A stretch of 63,329 bases of DNA from JANMZR01 sp031383555 (GTDB lineage Bacteria > Bacteroidota > Bacteroidia > Cytophagales > Spirosomataceae), in the NCBI GenBank assembly GCA_031383555.1, contig JANMZR010000209.1, positions 1 through 63,329 of the forward strand, given 5' to 3'. The translations under genes were made by a program, and so were the position numbers. The first letter of the stretch is position 1. Every line of letters starts with the position of its first letter. The notes under the pieces are model-generated. The model saw only the letters and a list, made by a program, of their open reading frames with translations. It was not told the DNA's origin and made no database searches. Positions 31,511 to 41,083 of this stretch are shown here, piece after piece.

Positions 31511-32731
31511 TTAAAACCTAGCCGCCATTAATAGGCCTAAATCTTTGTATCTCATACCAAAAGCTTGGGCAATAGCCAAATTGCTGAGGCTTCCTTTATA
31601 AGCATAAACTCCTTTCATAAAATCTTTGTCAGCAAAAATCATTTCTTCAATGCCTCCCAAAGTGCCTGATTTTAGTAGAAATGGTGTAAAAATATTCGAT
31701 AATGCAATGCTTGCGGTGGCGGCAACACGTGATGCAATATTTGGCACGCAGTAGTGAATTATACCCAAATGCTTGAATATGGGCTCTTTATGATTTGTCA
31801 TTCGAGAAGTTTCAAAGCAACCACCTTGATCAATACAAACATCAATAACTATTGAGTTTTCTGCCATAAGTCCAATCATATCCTCTGTAACCACGCAAGG
31901 GCTTCGTTGGTCGTTGCCACGGAGAGCACCAATAACAACATCAGCATTTTTTATGGCTTCAGAAAGTGTATCTGAGTCAATAATTGAGGTATAAATGTTA
32001 TGTCCAATTGCATATTTAAAACGCTGTAAACGATATACTTCTCTATCAAAAATTTTGATTTCAGCCCCTAAACCAATTGCTGCCCTGGCCGCATATTCAG
32101 CCACAGTTCCTGCCCCAATTATTACTACTTTAGTGGGCGGCACTCCCGTAATACCTCCTAAAATAATCCCCTTTCCGTCTTTTACACTACTCAAATATTC
32201 TGCGGCAATCAACATAACAGTGCTGCCGGCAATTTCACTCATTGCCCGGGTCACGGGTAGGCCGCCGTCTTTATCTTGTATAATTTCGAAACCAATTCCT
32301 GTGATTTTTAGCTCATTTAATTTGCGAAAATATTGTTCATTTCTACTAGGTAAATGTAAAGCTGAAATTACGGTGGACCCAGATTTTACAAGTTCAAATT
32401 CTGAGTTAATCATTGGCTCTATTTTCACTATCAGATCGGCCTGATAGGCTTCTTTTGCTGAATAAACAATTTGTGCACCTGCCTCAGAATAGGCATTGTC
32501 CGAAAAGTTGGCATTATTGCCAGCACCAGATTCAATTACAACTTCATGGCCGTTTCTGATAATTAAAGCAACAGAATCAGGTGTTAAGGCAATTCTATTT
32601 TCTTGTGATGAAACTTCTTTTGGCAAGCCTATAAACAAGCTTTTACTACTTTTGACCATAGTAGCCACTTTTTCTTGTGGGTAAAGACCAGTTTGCTCTA
32701 AAACTTCACGAAATCCGGATTTTTGTGCCAT
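31511..32731 (-). CDS. ald: Alanine dehydrogenase
   Basis: A 406-residue NAD-dependent enzyme converting L-alanine and pyruvate/ammonia. It shows GLPKEVSSQENRIALTP at about residue 34, VKIEPM near 104 (catalytic-site Lys-x-x-x-P variant), VVIIGAGTVAEYAARAA (NAD site) and DVCIDQGGCFETS (catalytic Asp), then the C-terminal GG.EEM segment. An N-terminal extension of about 30 residues is typical of Bacteroidota. It follows tsaE. Confidence 0.93.
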   Translation of the reverse strand: MAQKSGFREVLEQTGLYPQEKVATMVKSSKSLFIGLPKEVSSQENRIALTPDSVALIIRNGHEVVIESGAGNNANFSDNAYSEAGAQIVYSAKEAYQADLIVKIEPMINSEFELVKSGSTVISALHLPSRNEQYFRKLNELKITGIGFEIIQDKDGGLPVTRAMSEIAGSTVMLIAAEYLSSVKDGKGIILGGITGVPPTKVVIIGAGTVAEYAARAAIGLGAEIKIFDREVYRLQRFKYAIGHNIYTSIIDSDTLSEAIKNADVVIGALRGNDQRSPCVVTEDMIGLMAENSIVIDVCIDQGGCFETSRMTNHKEPIFKHLGIIHYCVPNIASRVAATASIALSNIFTPFLLKSGTLGGIEEMIFADKDFMKGVYAYKGSLSNLAIAQAFGMRYKDLGLLMAARF

Positions 32732-32772
32732 AAATGAATTTTAGATTTAGGATTTTAAATTTTAGGAACTTT
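32732..32772. repeat. A/T-rich repeat arm between tsaE and ald
   Basis: AATTTTAGATTTAGGATTTTAAATTTTAGG-type heptamer units fill the 41-base spacer upstream of the ald start. It resembles a single arm of the A/T-rich family without its inverse. Confidence 0.5.
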
Positions 32773-33195
32773 TTAATTAATGATAGCTAATTTTATTTTT
32801 CTAGTACCATTATTCAAGACCTCCAAATTTACCATTAAATATTCATTAGGCCAAAGATTGGGAATCATTGATGGCCATTCGCATAGACAAAGATTACCCG
32901 AATCGAAATATTCTTCAACACCATAATCCAAAGCTTCAGTTTCAGATTTTAAGCGATAGAAATCAAAATGATATATTATAGTATTAACTATTGTAGCATA
33001 TTCATTTACAAGAGAATAGGTAGGGCTTCCAATATTATTTTGAACACCTAATTGTTTGCAAATCTCTTTAATGAAGGTGGTTTTGCCAGCTGCCATTTGG
33101 CCCTCGAAAAGCCAAATATTTTGACTTTTACCAAACTCAATGATCTTGGCAACAATGTGCGGAAGCTCTAATAAACTGGTAATTTTTAATTCCAA
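32773..33195 (-). CDS. tsaE: tRNA threonylcarbamoyladenosine biosynthesis ATPase TsaE
   Basis: A 140-residue P-loop protein needed for t6A37 modification of tRNA, acting with TsaB, TsaC and TsaD. It shows the Walker A variant GQMAAGKTTFIKEI (about residues 32-45), GSPTYSLVNEY, and H.D.YR.. and LCEWP. The length is typical. It follows the ABC exporter by 14 bases and precedes ald, all on the minus strand. Confidence 0.95.
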   Translation of the reverse strand: MELKITSLLELPHIVAKIIEFGKSQNIWLFEGQMAAGKTTFIKEICKQLGVQNNIGSPTYSLVNEYATIVNTIIYHFDFYRLKSETEALDYGVEEYFDSGNLCLCEWPSMIPNLWPNEYLMVNLEVLNNGTRKIKLAIIN

Positions 33196-33209
33196 AATTA
33201 TAAATATAA

Positions 33210-34973
33210 TTAATCGATTTCCACCATATCCTTTTCACCCACTTGCTGCCTCCACATGGCATAATATAGGCCCTTTTGTTCCAATAAATTGTAGTGACTA
33301 CCTTGCTCGGTGATTTTGCCTTTTTCCAATACAAAAATAGTATCGGCATGCATAATTGTGCTCAAACGGTGCGCTATTAATATTGTAATGTGTGTATTGC
33401 CAACTGAAACCTCACGTATAGTTTCTGAGATTTCCTCCTCCGTCAACGAATCCAAAGAGGAGGTGGCTTCATCAAAAACCAATAGGTTTGGCTCCCTTAA
33501 TAGTGCTCTAGCGATGGATAAACGCTGTTTTTCACCGCCTGAAACTTTCACCCCACCTTCTCCTAAAACGGTGTCAAGTCCTTTTTCGGCACGGTCTAAA
33601 ATACTTTGGCAAGCGGCTTTTTTCAATACATCCAAGCATTGCTCATCGCTCGCTGTAGGGTTTACAAAAAGCAGATTTTCACGAATTGTACCTGAAAAAA
33701 GTTGTGTATCCTGCGTTACAAAGCCGATTCGTTCCCGCAATTGGTCGAAATCAATTTCTGAGCCATTATGGCCATTGTACAACACCTGACCTTCCTGCGG
33801 ATTATAAAGGCCAACTAATAATTTTACCAAAGTTGACTTTCCTGAGCCTGATGGCCCTACAAATGCGATGGTTTCGCCTTTCTGAACTTTGAATGAAATC
33901 TTTTTCAGCGCATCTTTTGTAGCTGTTTGGTGTCGGAACTTAACGTCTTGAAATTCAAGCGAATCAATATTAATAATAGGGTAAGGATTTACTGGTTTTT
34001 TCTCAACTGGCAAATTAAAAATTGCTTCATAATTAGCTAATGAAACTTGCGCCTCTCGATACGAATTGATTACATTACCCATTTCTTGCAATGGCCCAAA
34101 TATAAAAAACGAATAGATATTTAAGCTGAAAAACTGGCCGACGGTGATTTCTCCATAATAAATGAGCATTAGCATTATTAAAGTTAATGTAACCCTCAAC
34201 AGATTCACGGTAGTACCTTGTACAAACATCATACTCCGTACATATTTTACTTTTTTGAGCTCAAGTCCTAATATTTTTTGGGTAGTATTATTCAAATGAA
34301 TTACTTCTTGTTGTGCCAAACCAAGCGACTTTACTAGTTCAATATTTCTGAGAGATTCTGTGGTAGAACCGGCCAGAGCGGTTGATTCTTTTACGATTGA
34401 AGTCTGGATTTTTTTAACCCTTTTACTCAAAGCAGAACTAATAATTGCAATTAGTGGGCCGATGATTAAAAACAAAGGAACTATACTCCAATGTACTGTA
34501 AATGAATATATTATAACAAAAACTAATGACACCAAGCTTGAAAAAAATATGTTAATACCTGTTTGGATTAGCTTTTCAACATCAGTTCTAACTTTTTGTA
34601 ATTTGCCTAAAGTTTCACCGGAGCGTTGGTCTTCAAAAGTTTCATAAGGAAGCTCCAGAGAATGTCTAATGCCTTCAGAATATATTTTAGCGCCTATTTT
34701 TTGAGTTACAGTACTTATATAATAATCTTGAAAATTTTTGGCTACTCTACTCACAAATGCAACGCCAATTGATGCACCCAATAAAGGAAGAATTGCTGAG
34801 ATAAATTCACTGAAAGGTTGCTTTTGAAAGTTGAATTTCATAGCAACATTATCAATTATATGTCTGAAAATTAGCGGGTCAAGTAATGAAAATACTTGAT
34901 TGATGACAGCTAGAAATAAAGCTAAAAAAACTGTAGATTGGTGAAGTTTTAAGTATTGTAAAAGAAGTTTCAT
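33210..34973 (-). CDS. ABC exporter, fused permease and ATPase
   Basis: A 587-residue half-transporter of the MsbA/lipid or drug exporter type. Residues about 1-310 form a six-helix transmembrane domain; the C-terminal ATPase shows Walker A GPSGSGKST, Q-loop GFVTQDTQLFSG, signature VSGGEKQR, Walker B LLVFDEATSSLD and AHRLST. It works as a homodimer. First gene of an apparent ABC-tsaE-ald-orf operon. Substrate unknown. Confidence 0.93.
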   Translation of the reverse strand: MKLLLQYLKLHQSTVFLALFLAVINQVFSLLDPLIFRHIIDNVAMKFNFQKQPFSEFISAILPLLGASIGVAFVSRVAKNFQDYYISTVTQKIGAKIYSEGIRHSLELPYETFEDQRSGETLGKLQKVRTDVEKLIQTGINIFFSSLVSLVFVIIYSFTVHWSIVPLFLIIGPLIAIISSALSKRVKKIQTSIVKESTALAGSTTESLRNIELVKSLGLAQQEVIHLNNTTQKILGLELKKVKYVRSMMFVQGTTVNLLRVTLTLIMLMLIYYGEITVGQFFSLNIYSFFIFGPLQEMGNVINSYREAQVSLANYEAIFNLPVEKKPVNPYPIINIDSLEFQDVKFRHQTATKDALKKISFKVQKGETIAFVGPSGSGKSTLVKLLVGLYNPQEGQVLYNGHNGSEIDFDQLRERIGFVTQDTQLFSGTIRENLLFVNPTASDEQCLDVLKKAACQSILDRAEKGLDTVLGEGGVKVSGGEKQRLSIARALLREPNLLVFDEATSSLDSLTEEEISETIREVSVGNTHITILIAHRLSTIMHADTIFVLEKGKITEQGSHYNLLEQKGLYYAMWRQQVGEKDMVEID

Positions 34974-35127
34974 TCGATAGTTTGGTGGGAAAATATATGA
35001 TTTGAAAACCAGAAAAATAATAATTCAGTTCAAATTTGTTTATTAAAAATCTTGGTTTTAAATCAATTTTGGTTTAGTCGTAATTATACCTATGAAAATT
35101 GGGATAAAGTAAAAAATGGTCAATTCG

Positions 35128-36471
35128 CTAAATTTTTGGCTCCCAACCAGCTTGATATGTCCTTTGCCAATATTTCATAGCCAGTGGATCGTTCAAAATA
35201 TGGCCATTATTAGCGTCTATTTTTAAGCTTCGGCCCGTTCGTTGGGCAATATTACCTAGCTGCACTAAAAGAGTACTTTGGTGGCCTCCCACTATGTCTG
35301 ATGCTAGTTTTGTACCATTTTTAATGGCATCAAAAAAATTAAGAATATGCAATGCATCAAGCTGTTGGGATGGATCTGAGAGGTTTCTTGGATCAATTTC
35401 AAAATTGTTTTTCACTTCTTTTACCAAATTATTTTTTAAATCAAAAACCTTATATGAATTACCCGATTCTATTTGCATAGATCCATTTTCGCCATAAAAA
35501 ATCACACCTACAGATTGGCCCTCATTGGAAACACTATTGCAACTCCGGCCTTCCCACGTGATTAACGATTTATTTGCGAATTCAATACTAATCATTTGTG
35601 TATCAGGTGTTTGCCAATCATCTTGGAACCTGTAACGGCCACCTGAAGAGTTCACTTTGGTTGGGTATTCAACTTGTAAGCCCCATCGGGCTAGGTCAAC
35701 CATATGTGTCCCGTTATTCAATGCTTCACCTGTACCCCAATGCCAAAACCAGTGCCAATTGTAATGAATAAGATTGTCTTTATACGGCATCCGGGGGGCA
35801 GGACCTTGCCATAAATCGTAATTGAGCCAACTTGGTATGGCAGTATTTTTTCCTATTCCAATTGATTGACGATTATTGGTATACCAGGTTTTGGCATAAT
35901 AAGTTTTTCCAATTATACCCCCATGTAATTCTGCAATAGCTTGTTGAATATTAGGCCATGATCGGCGTTGGTTGCCCATTTGCAATACCCTGTTGTGTTT
36001 TTTTGCCGATTTTACCAACATTTCTCCTTCATTGGGGTTGTGTGAGCAGGGTTTTTCTAAGTATACATGCTTACCCGCTGAACTTGCCAAAAGTGTAGCT
36101 GGTGCATGCCAGTGGTCAGGGGCGGTAACAATTAAAACATCTAAGTTTTTGTCTTCCAGAGCTTTACGAAAATCTGGCGTATTTATTGGGCGCTTAATTT
36201 GTACTTTTTCTATTTCATCAATACATTTTGCTGAAGCACGAGAGTCCACATCGCAAACATGTAATACCTCACAGTTTTTTTGACTGGCAAAGTTTTTTCC
36301 TACGGCAAGGCCACGGCTGTTAACACCCATGCAAGCCACAGTTATTTTCTCATTAGCTCCAGAAATTGCATTATAACTTTTGGCAGAAAATGTGGGTAAA
36401 ATACCTCCAAATGATAGTACAAGACCTGCACCTGATGTTTTTGAAATGAATTTTCTTCTGTTAATTTTCAT
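35128..36471 (-). CDS. Exported Gfo/Idh/MocA family oxidoreductase (Tat signal)
   Basis: A periplasmic NAD(P)-binding protein of about 447 residues. The ATG at 36471 gives a twin-arginine-like signal (MKINRRKFISKTSGAGLVLS); the frame opens 51 bases earlier, but that part looks non-coding. It shows VACMGVNSRG for the nucleotide, TAPDHWHAP, YLEKPC.HN, and HYNWHWFWHWGTGEALNNGTHMVDLARWGL. Such enzymes oxidise, epimerise or hydrolyse sugars by a NAD-dependent redox step. Apparently monocistronic. Confidence 0.9.
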   Translation of the reverse strand: MKINRRKFISKTSGAGLVLSFGGILPTFSAKSYNAISGANEKITVACMGVNSRGLAVGKNFASQKNCEVLHVCDVDSRASAKCIDEIEKVQIKRPINTPDFRKALEDKNLDVLIVTAPDHWHAPATLLASSAGKHVYLEKPCSHNPNEGEMLVKSAKKHNRVLQMGNQRRSWPNIQQAIAELHGGIIGKTYYAKTWYTNNRQSIGIGKNTAIPSWLNYDLWQGPAPRMPYKDNLIHYNWHWFWHWGTGEALNNGTHMVDLARWGLQVEYPTKVNSSGGRYRFQDDWQTPDTQMISIEFANKSLITWEGRSCNSVSNEGQSVGVIFYGENGSMQIESGNSYKVFDLKNNLVKEVKNNFEIDPRNLSDPSQQLDALHILNFFDAIKNGTKLASDIVGGHQSTLLVQLGNIAQRTGRSLKIDANNGHILNDPLAMKYWQRTYQAGWEPKI

Positions 36472-36637
36472 ATTATTATTAAAAAAAAGATTTAGAACTT
36501 TCCATATATTAATCTCAATCAAAGTTGACTTTTGATATTTTGATTAATTTTTATGAGAAATATATCAATTTATTGGGCGAAATCCAAATTAATTTTTGCG
36601 AATAATTTATTATAGGGTATTAGAAGAAATATCCATA

Positions 36638-37837
36638 TTAAAATCTTTTTCCAACCATCTCAGCAATCGAATTACCTATTGATAATGAGGAAGTTGCGGC
36701 AGGTGAGGGTGCATTGAGAATATTGATTGTCATTTTATCTTCTATGATTGAAAAGTCATCTAAAAGACCACCTGTGCGGTCACATGCTTGTGCACGCACG
36801 CCAGCGCCACCTTCAATTAAATCTGTTTCTTGAATTTCGGGAATCAGCTCCTGTAAAGCTTTTGTAAAGGCAGTTTTTGAAAAAGACCTATACATTTCGC
36901 CTAAACCTGTTTGCCAATATTTCAAGGCTACTTTTTGGAAGCCTGGCCAACTCAATGTTTCGTAAAGCTCTTTTAAATTGATGTCCATTTTTTTGTATCC
37001 TTCTCGCTGAAAGGCCAAAACAGCATTGGGGCCTGCTTCAATTCCTCCACGCATCATACGGGTAAAATGTACGCCCAAAAACGGGAAATTCGGGTCTGGA
37101 ACAGGGTAAATCAGGTTTTTTACCAAATAATGCTTCTCAGGTTTTATTTTAAAATATTCGCCACGGAAAGGCACAATGCGTACATCAATCGGCTTTGCTT
37201 GGCTCATTTGAGCTACTTTATCAGAGTAGAGACCGGCGCAATTTACAACCAATTTAGCCTCGAAAACACCATTATCGGTGGTAACAATGTTTATTGAATT
37301 GCCTTTGGCTATCCCAATTACTTTTGTCGAATATTTTATTTGAACGCCTTGGCTCAGAAGCTTTTCGGCCATTTTTTGGCTTACTAATTTATAATCGACA
37401 ATACCCGTTTGTGGCACCCACATGCCTTCCACACATTGAACGTATGGCTCATATTCTTTAACTTCCGAGGCTGAAATTTTACGGATTCCATCTAGTTTAT
37501 TTTGCTGGCCACGCTCATAAAGGTTGTTCAGCAGCGGAATTTGCTCCGTTTTGGTAGCAACAACTACCTTGCCTGTTAATTCATAGGGAATATTCTCCTT
37601 TTCACAAAAATCAATTAGCATATGATAGCCATTGATGCAGTTGGTGGCTTTTAGCGAACCAGGTTTATAATAAAGGCCTGAGTGAATTACACCAGAGTTG
37701 TTACCAGTTTGGTGTTTAGCTACTTCGGCTTCTTTTTCTAGTAAAATTATGGATAAATCAGGGTTAGCTTCTTTGATTTTTAAGGCAGAAGCAAGGCCAA
37801 CAATGCCTCCGCCGATGATTAGGATGTCTGAATTCAT
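36638..37837 (-). CDS. lhgO: L-2-hydroxyglutarate oxidase
   Basis: A 399-residue FAD enzyme of the DAO family that returns L-2-hydroxyglutarate to 2-oxoglutarate, passing electrons to the quinone pool. It shows IIGGGIVGLASA, KHQTGNNSGVIHSGLYYKPGS (LhgO signature), YELTGKVVVAT, QTGIVDYKLV, VNCAGLYSDK, FRGEYFK, LIYPVPDPNFPFLGVHFTRMMRGG and the C-terminal GGAGVRAQA. The full-length match to LhgO is good; other 2-hydroxyacids remain possible. Confidence 0.9.
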   Translation of the reverse strand: MNSDILIIGGGIVGLASALKIKEANPDLSIILLEKEAEVAKHQTGNNSGVIHSGLYYKPGSLKATNCINGYHMLIDFCEKENIPYELTGKVVVATKTEQIPLLNNLYERGQQNKLDGIRKISASEVKEYEPYVQCVEGMWVPQTGIVDYKLVSQKMAEKLLSQGVQIKYSTKVIGIAKGNSINIVTTDNGVFEAKLVVNCAGLYSDKVAQMSQAKPIDVRIVPFRGEYFKIKPEKHYLVKNLIYPVPDPNFPFLGVHFTRMMRGGIEAGPNAVLAFQREGYKKMDINLKELYETLSWPGFQKVALKYWQTGLGEMYRSFSKTAFTKALQELIPEIQETDLIEGGAGVRAQACDRTGGLLDDFSIIEDKMTINILNAPSPAATSSLSIGNSIAEMVGKRF

Positions 37838-37921
37838 TTGAATTGTTTATTTTGTAAAGTTAAGTCTAGAACAATTTTTAAAAAAATTTTGCAAAGATTT
37901 CGGAGAAATATAAAATTGTTT

Positions 37922-37955
37922 AATCAAAAAAGGCACTCAAATTAGAGCGCCTTTT
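37922..37955 (-). terminator. fabI terminator
   Basis: AAAAGGCACTC (37928-37938) pairs with GAGCGCCTTTT (37945-37955) with one mismatch and a 6-base loop. On the minus strand it is followed by a T-run, 29 bases beyond the fabI stop. Confidence 0.85.
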
Positions 37956-37983
37956 AAAAAATTTCCTTAGTTTTTTTCAGTAC

Positions 37984-38790
37984 TTACATTTTTGCAACTA
38001 TCTCCTCACTAATTCCCACACAACTAAAACCACCATCATGAAATAGATTCTGCATGGTCACTTTTTTGGTAAGGTCTGAGAATAAGGTGATTACGTAGTC
38101 GGCACATTCGTCTGCGGTAGCATTGCCGAGCGGTGCCATTTGGTTGGCATATTCATAAAAAGCATTGAAACCGCTGATGCCTGTACCAGCCGAAGTTTTG
38201 GTTGGGCTTTGCGAAACAGTGTTTACACGTACACCTTTTAGCTTGCCATATCTTGCGCCATAGCTTCGTGCAATACTTTCCAACATTGCTTTTGCTTGTG
38301 CCATATCTGTATAATCTGGGAATGAACGCTGGGCTGCAATATAAGAAAGTGCTACCACTGATCCGTTTGTTTCCAAAGCGTCCATTTTTTCAGCTACTTG
38401 TAACATTTTGTGCAAAGAAAGGGCCGACACATCCAAACTTTTCAAGAACCAATCGTAATTCATATCACCGTAAGGGCGATTTTTACGAATATTGGCCGAC
38501 ATACCTATTGAGTGAAGTACGAAGTCAATTTTACCTCCTAAATATTCTTGTGATTCGGTAAATAATTTCTCTAATTCAGCCACATCAGTAGCATCAGCAC
38601 CGATGATTTTAGCATTGCAATCAGCAGCCAATTTATCAATTTCGCCCATTCGCATGGCTATAGGTGCGTTGGTAAGTGTAAAAGTAGCACCTTCTTGATG
38701 AGCCCTTTGCGCTATTTTCCAAGCGATTGATTGCTCATTTAACGCTCCTGAAATAATTCCTCTTTTTCCTTTGAGTAAGTTATATGACAT
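37984..38790 (-). CDS. fabI: Enoyl-[acyl-carrier-protein] reductase FabI
   Basis: The NADH-dependent reductase completing each fatty-acid elongation cycle. The 268-residue SDR protein shows the FabI-type start GKRGIISGALNEQSIAWKIA, LHSIGMS, the catalytic block SYIAAQRSFPDYTDMAQAKA (Tyr and Lys), and the C-terminal FHDGGFSCVGI. It has its own terminator. Upstream of the ATG lie four TTTTAGA units of the A/T-rich repeat family. Confidence 0.95.
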   Translation of the reverse strand: MSYNLLKGKRGIISGALNEQSIAWKIAQRAHQEGATFTLTNAPIAMRMGEIDKLAADCNAKIIGADATDVAELEKLFTESQEYLGGKIDFVLHSIGMSANIRKNRPYGDMNYDWFLKSLDVSALSLHKMLQVAEKMDALETNGSVVALSYIAAQRSFPDYTDMAQAKAMLESIARSYGARYGKLKGVRVNTVSQSPTKTSAGTGISGFNAFYEYANQMAPLGNATADECADYVITLFSDLTKKVTMQNLFHDGGFSCVGISEEIVAKM

Positions 38791-38795
38791 ATCCT

Positions 38796-38825
38796 GATTT
38801 TAGATTTTAGATTTTAGATTTTAGA
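38796..38825. repeat. Four tandem ATTTTAG units upstream of fabI
   Basis: The heptamer ATTTTAG repeats four times starting six bases from the fabI ATG. A weak inverse (TTTAAAATCTTA) is found at about 38848-38862. It is a divergent spacer, unlike the within-operon copies. Confidence 0.6.
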
Positions 38826-38879
38826 TTTGGGGAATTTCCACAAATACGCATTACATTTAAAATCTTACAAGTTTATACT

Positions 38880-38887
38880 TATTTTTG
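38880..38887 (+). promoter_or_regulatory. TAnnTTTG -7 element upstream of the GNAT gene
   Basis: TATTTTTG lies 43 bases before the ATG at 38931. No clear -33 element was seen. Confidence 0.35.
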
Positions 38888-38930
38888 AGCCACAAAGTAA
38901 CGGATTTTTACTAAATAAATCAATAAAACA

Positions 38931-39383
38931 ATGGAAATAGACATAGTTGGGGCAACTGAAAGCGATTTGCCAAATATTCTAGAATTATATCGAAATGTAT
39001 TAGATAATGGTAAACCAGTTTTAAGCCTAAATGATGCTCGTTTAATTTTAAAAAAAATGGATCAATACCCTGATTATCATTTATATATAGCAAAATTGAA
39101 TGATGAAATTATAGGTAGTTTTGCTTTATTAATAATGGATAATATGGCGCATTTTGGTACACCTTCAGCCATAGTAGAAGATGTAGTGATGGCTGGTGAA
39201 TATCAAAATATGGGCTTTGGAAAAAAAATGATGGAATTTGCCAAGCGGAAAGCAAAAGAAAAGGGGTGCTACAAAATGGTATTATCGTCAAATCAAAATA
39301 GGGAAAAAGCGCACCAGTTTTACGAAAAATTAGGCTTTGAAAAACATGGATTTAGTTTTAAAATAGATTTAAATAATTCATGA
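38931..39383 (+). CDS. GNAT family N-acetyltransferase
   Basis: A single-domain acetyl-CoA transferase of 150 residues. Motif A is VEDVVMAGEYQNMGFGKKMM (Q-x-x-G-x-G/K loop), preceded by strand IIGSFALLIM, and motif B ends HQFYEKLGFEKHGFSF. The acceptor cannot be told from sequence. It is alone, divergent from fabI. Confidence 0.9.
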   Translation: MEIDIVGATESDLPNILELYRNVLDNGKPVLSLNDARLILKKMDQYPDYHLYIAKLNDEIIGSFALLIMDNMAHFGTPSAIVEDVVMAGEYQNMGFGKKMMEFAKRKAKEKGCYKMVLSSNQNREKAHQFYEKLGFEKHGFSFKIDLNNS

Positions 39384-39543
39384 AAAATTTCTGCTTAAGA
39401 ATCTTAAATTGATTTAAGAAATTTTCTAAAAAAGTAGAAAAGTATCATTATTTGAAACAAAAAAAGGCAAATTTTTATTTTCGATTTGTTTATATTTGAG
39501 GGTATTTTATATTATTAATTTCAAACTGTTATTCAACTTTTTC

Positions 39544-40977
39544 ATGAGAAATATTATCCTTATTTTATTTTTTTTTAAGACTATATTTTTGAATAACATC
39601 AGTTTGGCTCAAACCCAAATTCGGGCAGGTGCTGCCAAAATAAATATAACACCTCCTATTGGCACCGTAATAAATGGCGACTTTTTGCCTCTTTATGCCC
39701 AAAACATCCATGATTCACTGTATGCTAAAGCTTTGGCTTTTGACAATGGGCAAAAACGCTTTGTATTTGTAGTTGTTGATAATATGACACTTGATGGCGA
39801 TATAATTAATGACACTAAGACTATGATTAAGAGTAAATTAGGTCTTTCTCCAAGCCAAATTATGATTTCCGCCACACATGCACATTCATGTGGTTCAGTA
39901 AAAGGTTTCAGTGTTGTACCAACCGATTTGCCTTATAGACTTGCTATGCCAAAGAAAATATTTGAAGCCGTAAAGCAAGCTTTACAAAATTTACAGCCGG
40001 CCAAAATAGCTTGGGGCAGTTTTAATTTGGCTAAATTTACTTCTTGCCGCCGATGGTATATGAAGCCCGGGTTTAAAATTGAAAATCCTTTTGGAGAAAA
40101 AGAGAATGTTTGGATGAATCCTGCTCCGGGGAGCGAGTTTTTAGATAAGCCAGTGAGCCCAACAGACCCAGAAGTGAGTTTTTTGGCTGTGAAATCTATG
40201 AAGGATGAATGGATAAGTATAATGGCTAATTACTCCATTCACTATGCTGCTGATGTACCCGAGAATACAATTTCAGCTGATTATTTTGGTGAGGTAGGCA
40301 AGCAATTATCAGAAAAATTAGGGGCGGGCCACAAATTTGTGGGAATTATGAGCAATGGAACAAGTGGTGATGTAAATACAACTGATTTCAGACTAGAAAG
40401 AAATTACCCAAAAGAACCGCTTGGAAAGTCTAAATTAATCGCAAATGAAGTTACAGATTTGATCGTAAGCAATTTGAAGTCAATTACTTATACTAATAAA
40501 CCAATTTTTAATTTTAGTTATAAAGATCTACCTTTGACAAGTCGATTGCCAAGTGAAGATTTATTGGAAAAATCAAAGAAAAAAGTCTCGAATTTGAATT
40601 ATGCAAGCTTAAATTCAATAGATAAAGCTTCACCATCAATTTCAAATATGTACGCCATAGAAATTGTGGCAGTGGCTGCATACCAGCCTAAATATGTATT
40701 AGCACCCATTCAAGCGGTGCGGTTGGGTGAAGGCACAATTGGCACATTACCAGCTGAAATTTTTGCCGAAACAGGACTAAAATTGAAAAAAGAAGCTAAA
40801 ACAAACCATTATTTTACGATTTGCCTGGCCAATGATCAAATAGGTTATGTACCTCCAGCTGAGCAAATGAAACTGGGAGGTTATGAAACGTGGCTTTGTA
40901 CTGGCAGCCATATGGAGGCCGATTCAGAAGAAAAATTGAGGCTGGCATTGACAAGTATGATAAAGGCGCTTAGATAA
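39544..40977 (+). CDS. Exported neutral/alkaline ceramidase-like protein
   Basis: About 477 residues with a signal peptide (residues about 1-23, ending SLAQ). It matches the N-terminal domain of neutral/alkaline non-lysosomal ceramidases: AGAAKINITPPIGT at the mature N-terminus, VVVDNM, the zinc-type SATHAHS (HxH), and SNGTSGDVN, which corresponds to the nucleophile region GDVSPN of true ceramidases. The chain is shorter than classic ceramidases. An upstream TTG frame (39496) is rejected because it lies in a promoter-like TATATTTG. It could cleave sphingolipid-like or other amide/ester substrates. GH109 follows in the same direction. Confidence 0.85.
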   Translation: MRNIILILFFFKTIFLNNISLAQTQIRAGAAKINITPPIGTVINGDFLPLYAQNIHDSLYAKALAFDNGQKRFVFVVVDNMTLDGDIINDTKTMIKSKLGLSPSQIMISATHAHSCGSVKGFSVVPTDLPYRLAMPKKIFEAVKQALQNLQPAKIAWGSFNLAKFTSCRRWYMKPGFKIENPFGEKENVWMNPAPGSEFLDKPVSPTDPEVSFLAVKSMKDEWISIMANYSIHYAADVPENTISADYFGEVGKQLSEKLGAGHKFVGIMSNGTSGDVNTTDFRLERNYPKEPLGKSKLIANEVTDLIVSNLKSITYTNKPIFNFSYKDLPLTSRLPSEDLLEKSKKKVSNLNYASLNSIDKASPSISNMYAIEIVAVAAYQPKYVLAPIQAVRLGEGTIGTLPAEIFAETGLKLKKEAKTNHYFTICLANDQIGYVPPAEQMKLGGYETWLCTGSHMEADSEEKLRLALTSMIKALR

Positions 40978-41083
40978 TTAATATTTAAAAATGGATTTAA
41001 ACGATACTTAGAAATATTGGAATTATTATTAAATTAACATAATCTTTTTTTGGCAAATATTCAAAAACCCCAAACCAAATAAC

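Noticed and set aside
39496..39543. Upstream TTG start for the ceramidase-like gene
   Set aside because: The TTG lies in a TATATTTG box and the extension would bury the signal peptide; ATG at 39544 gives a normal one.
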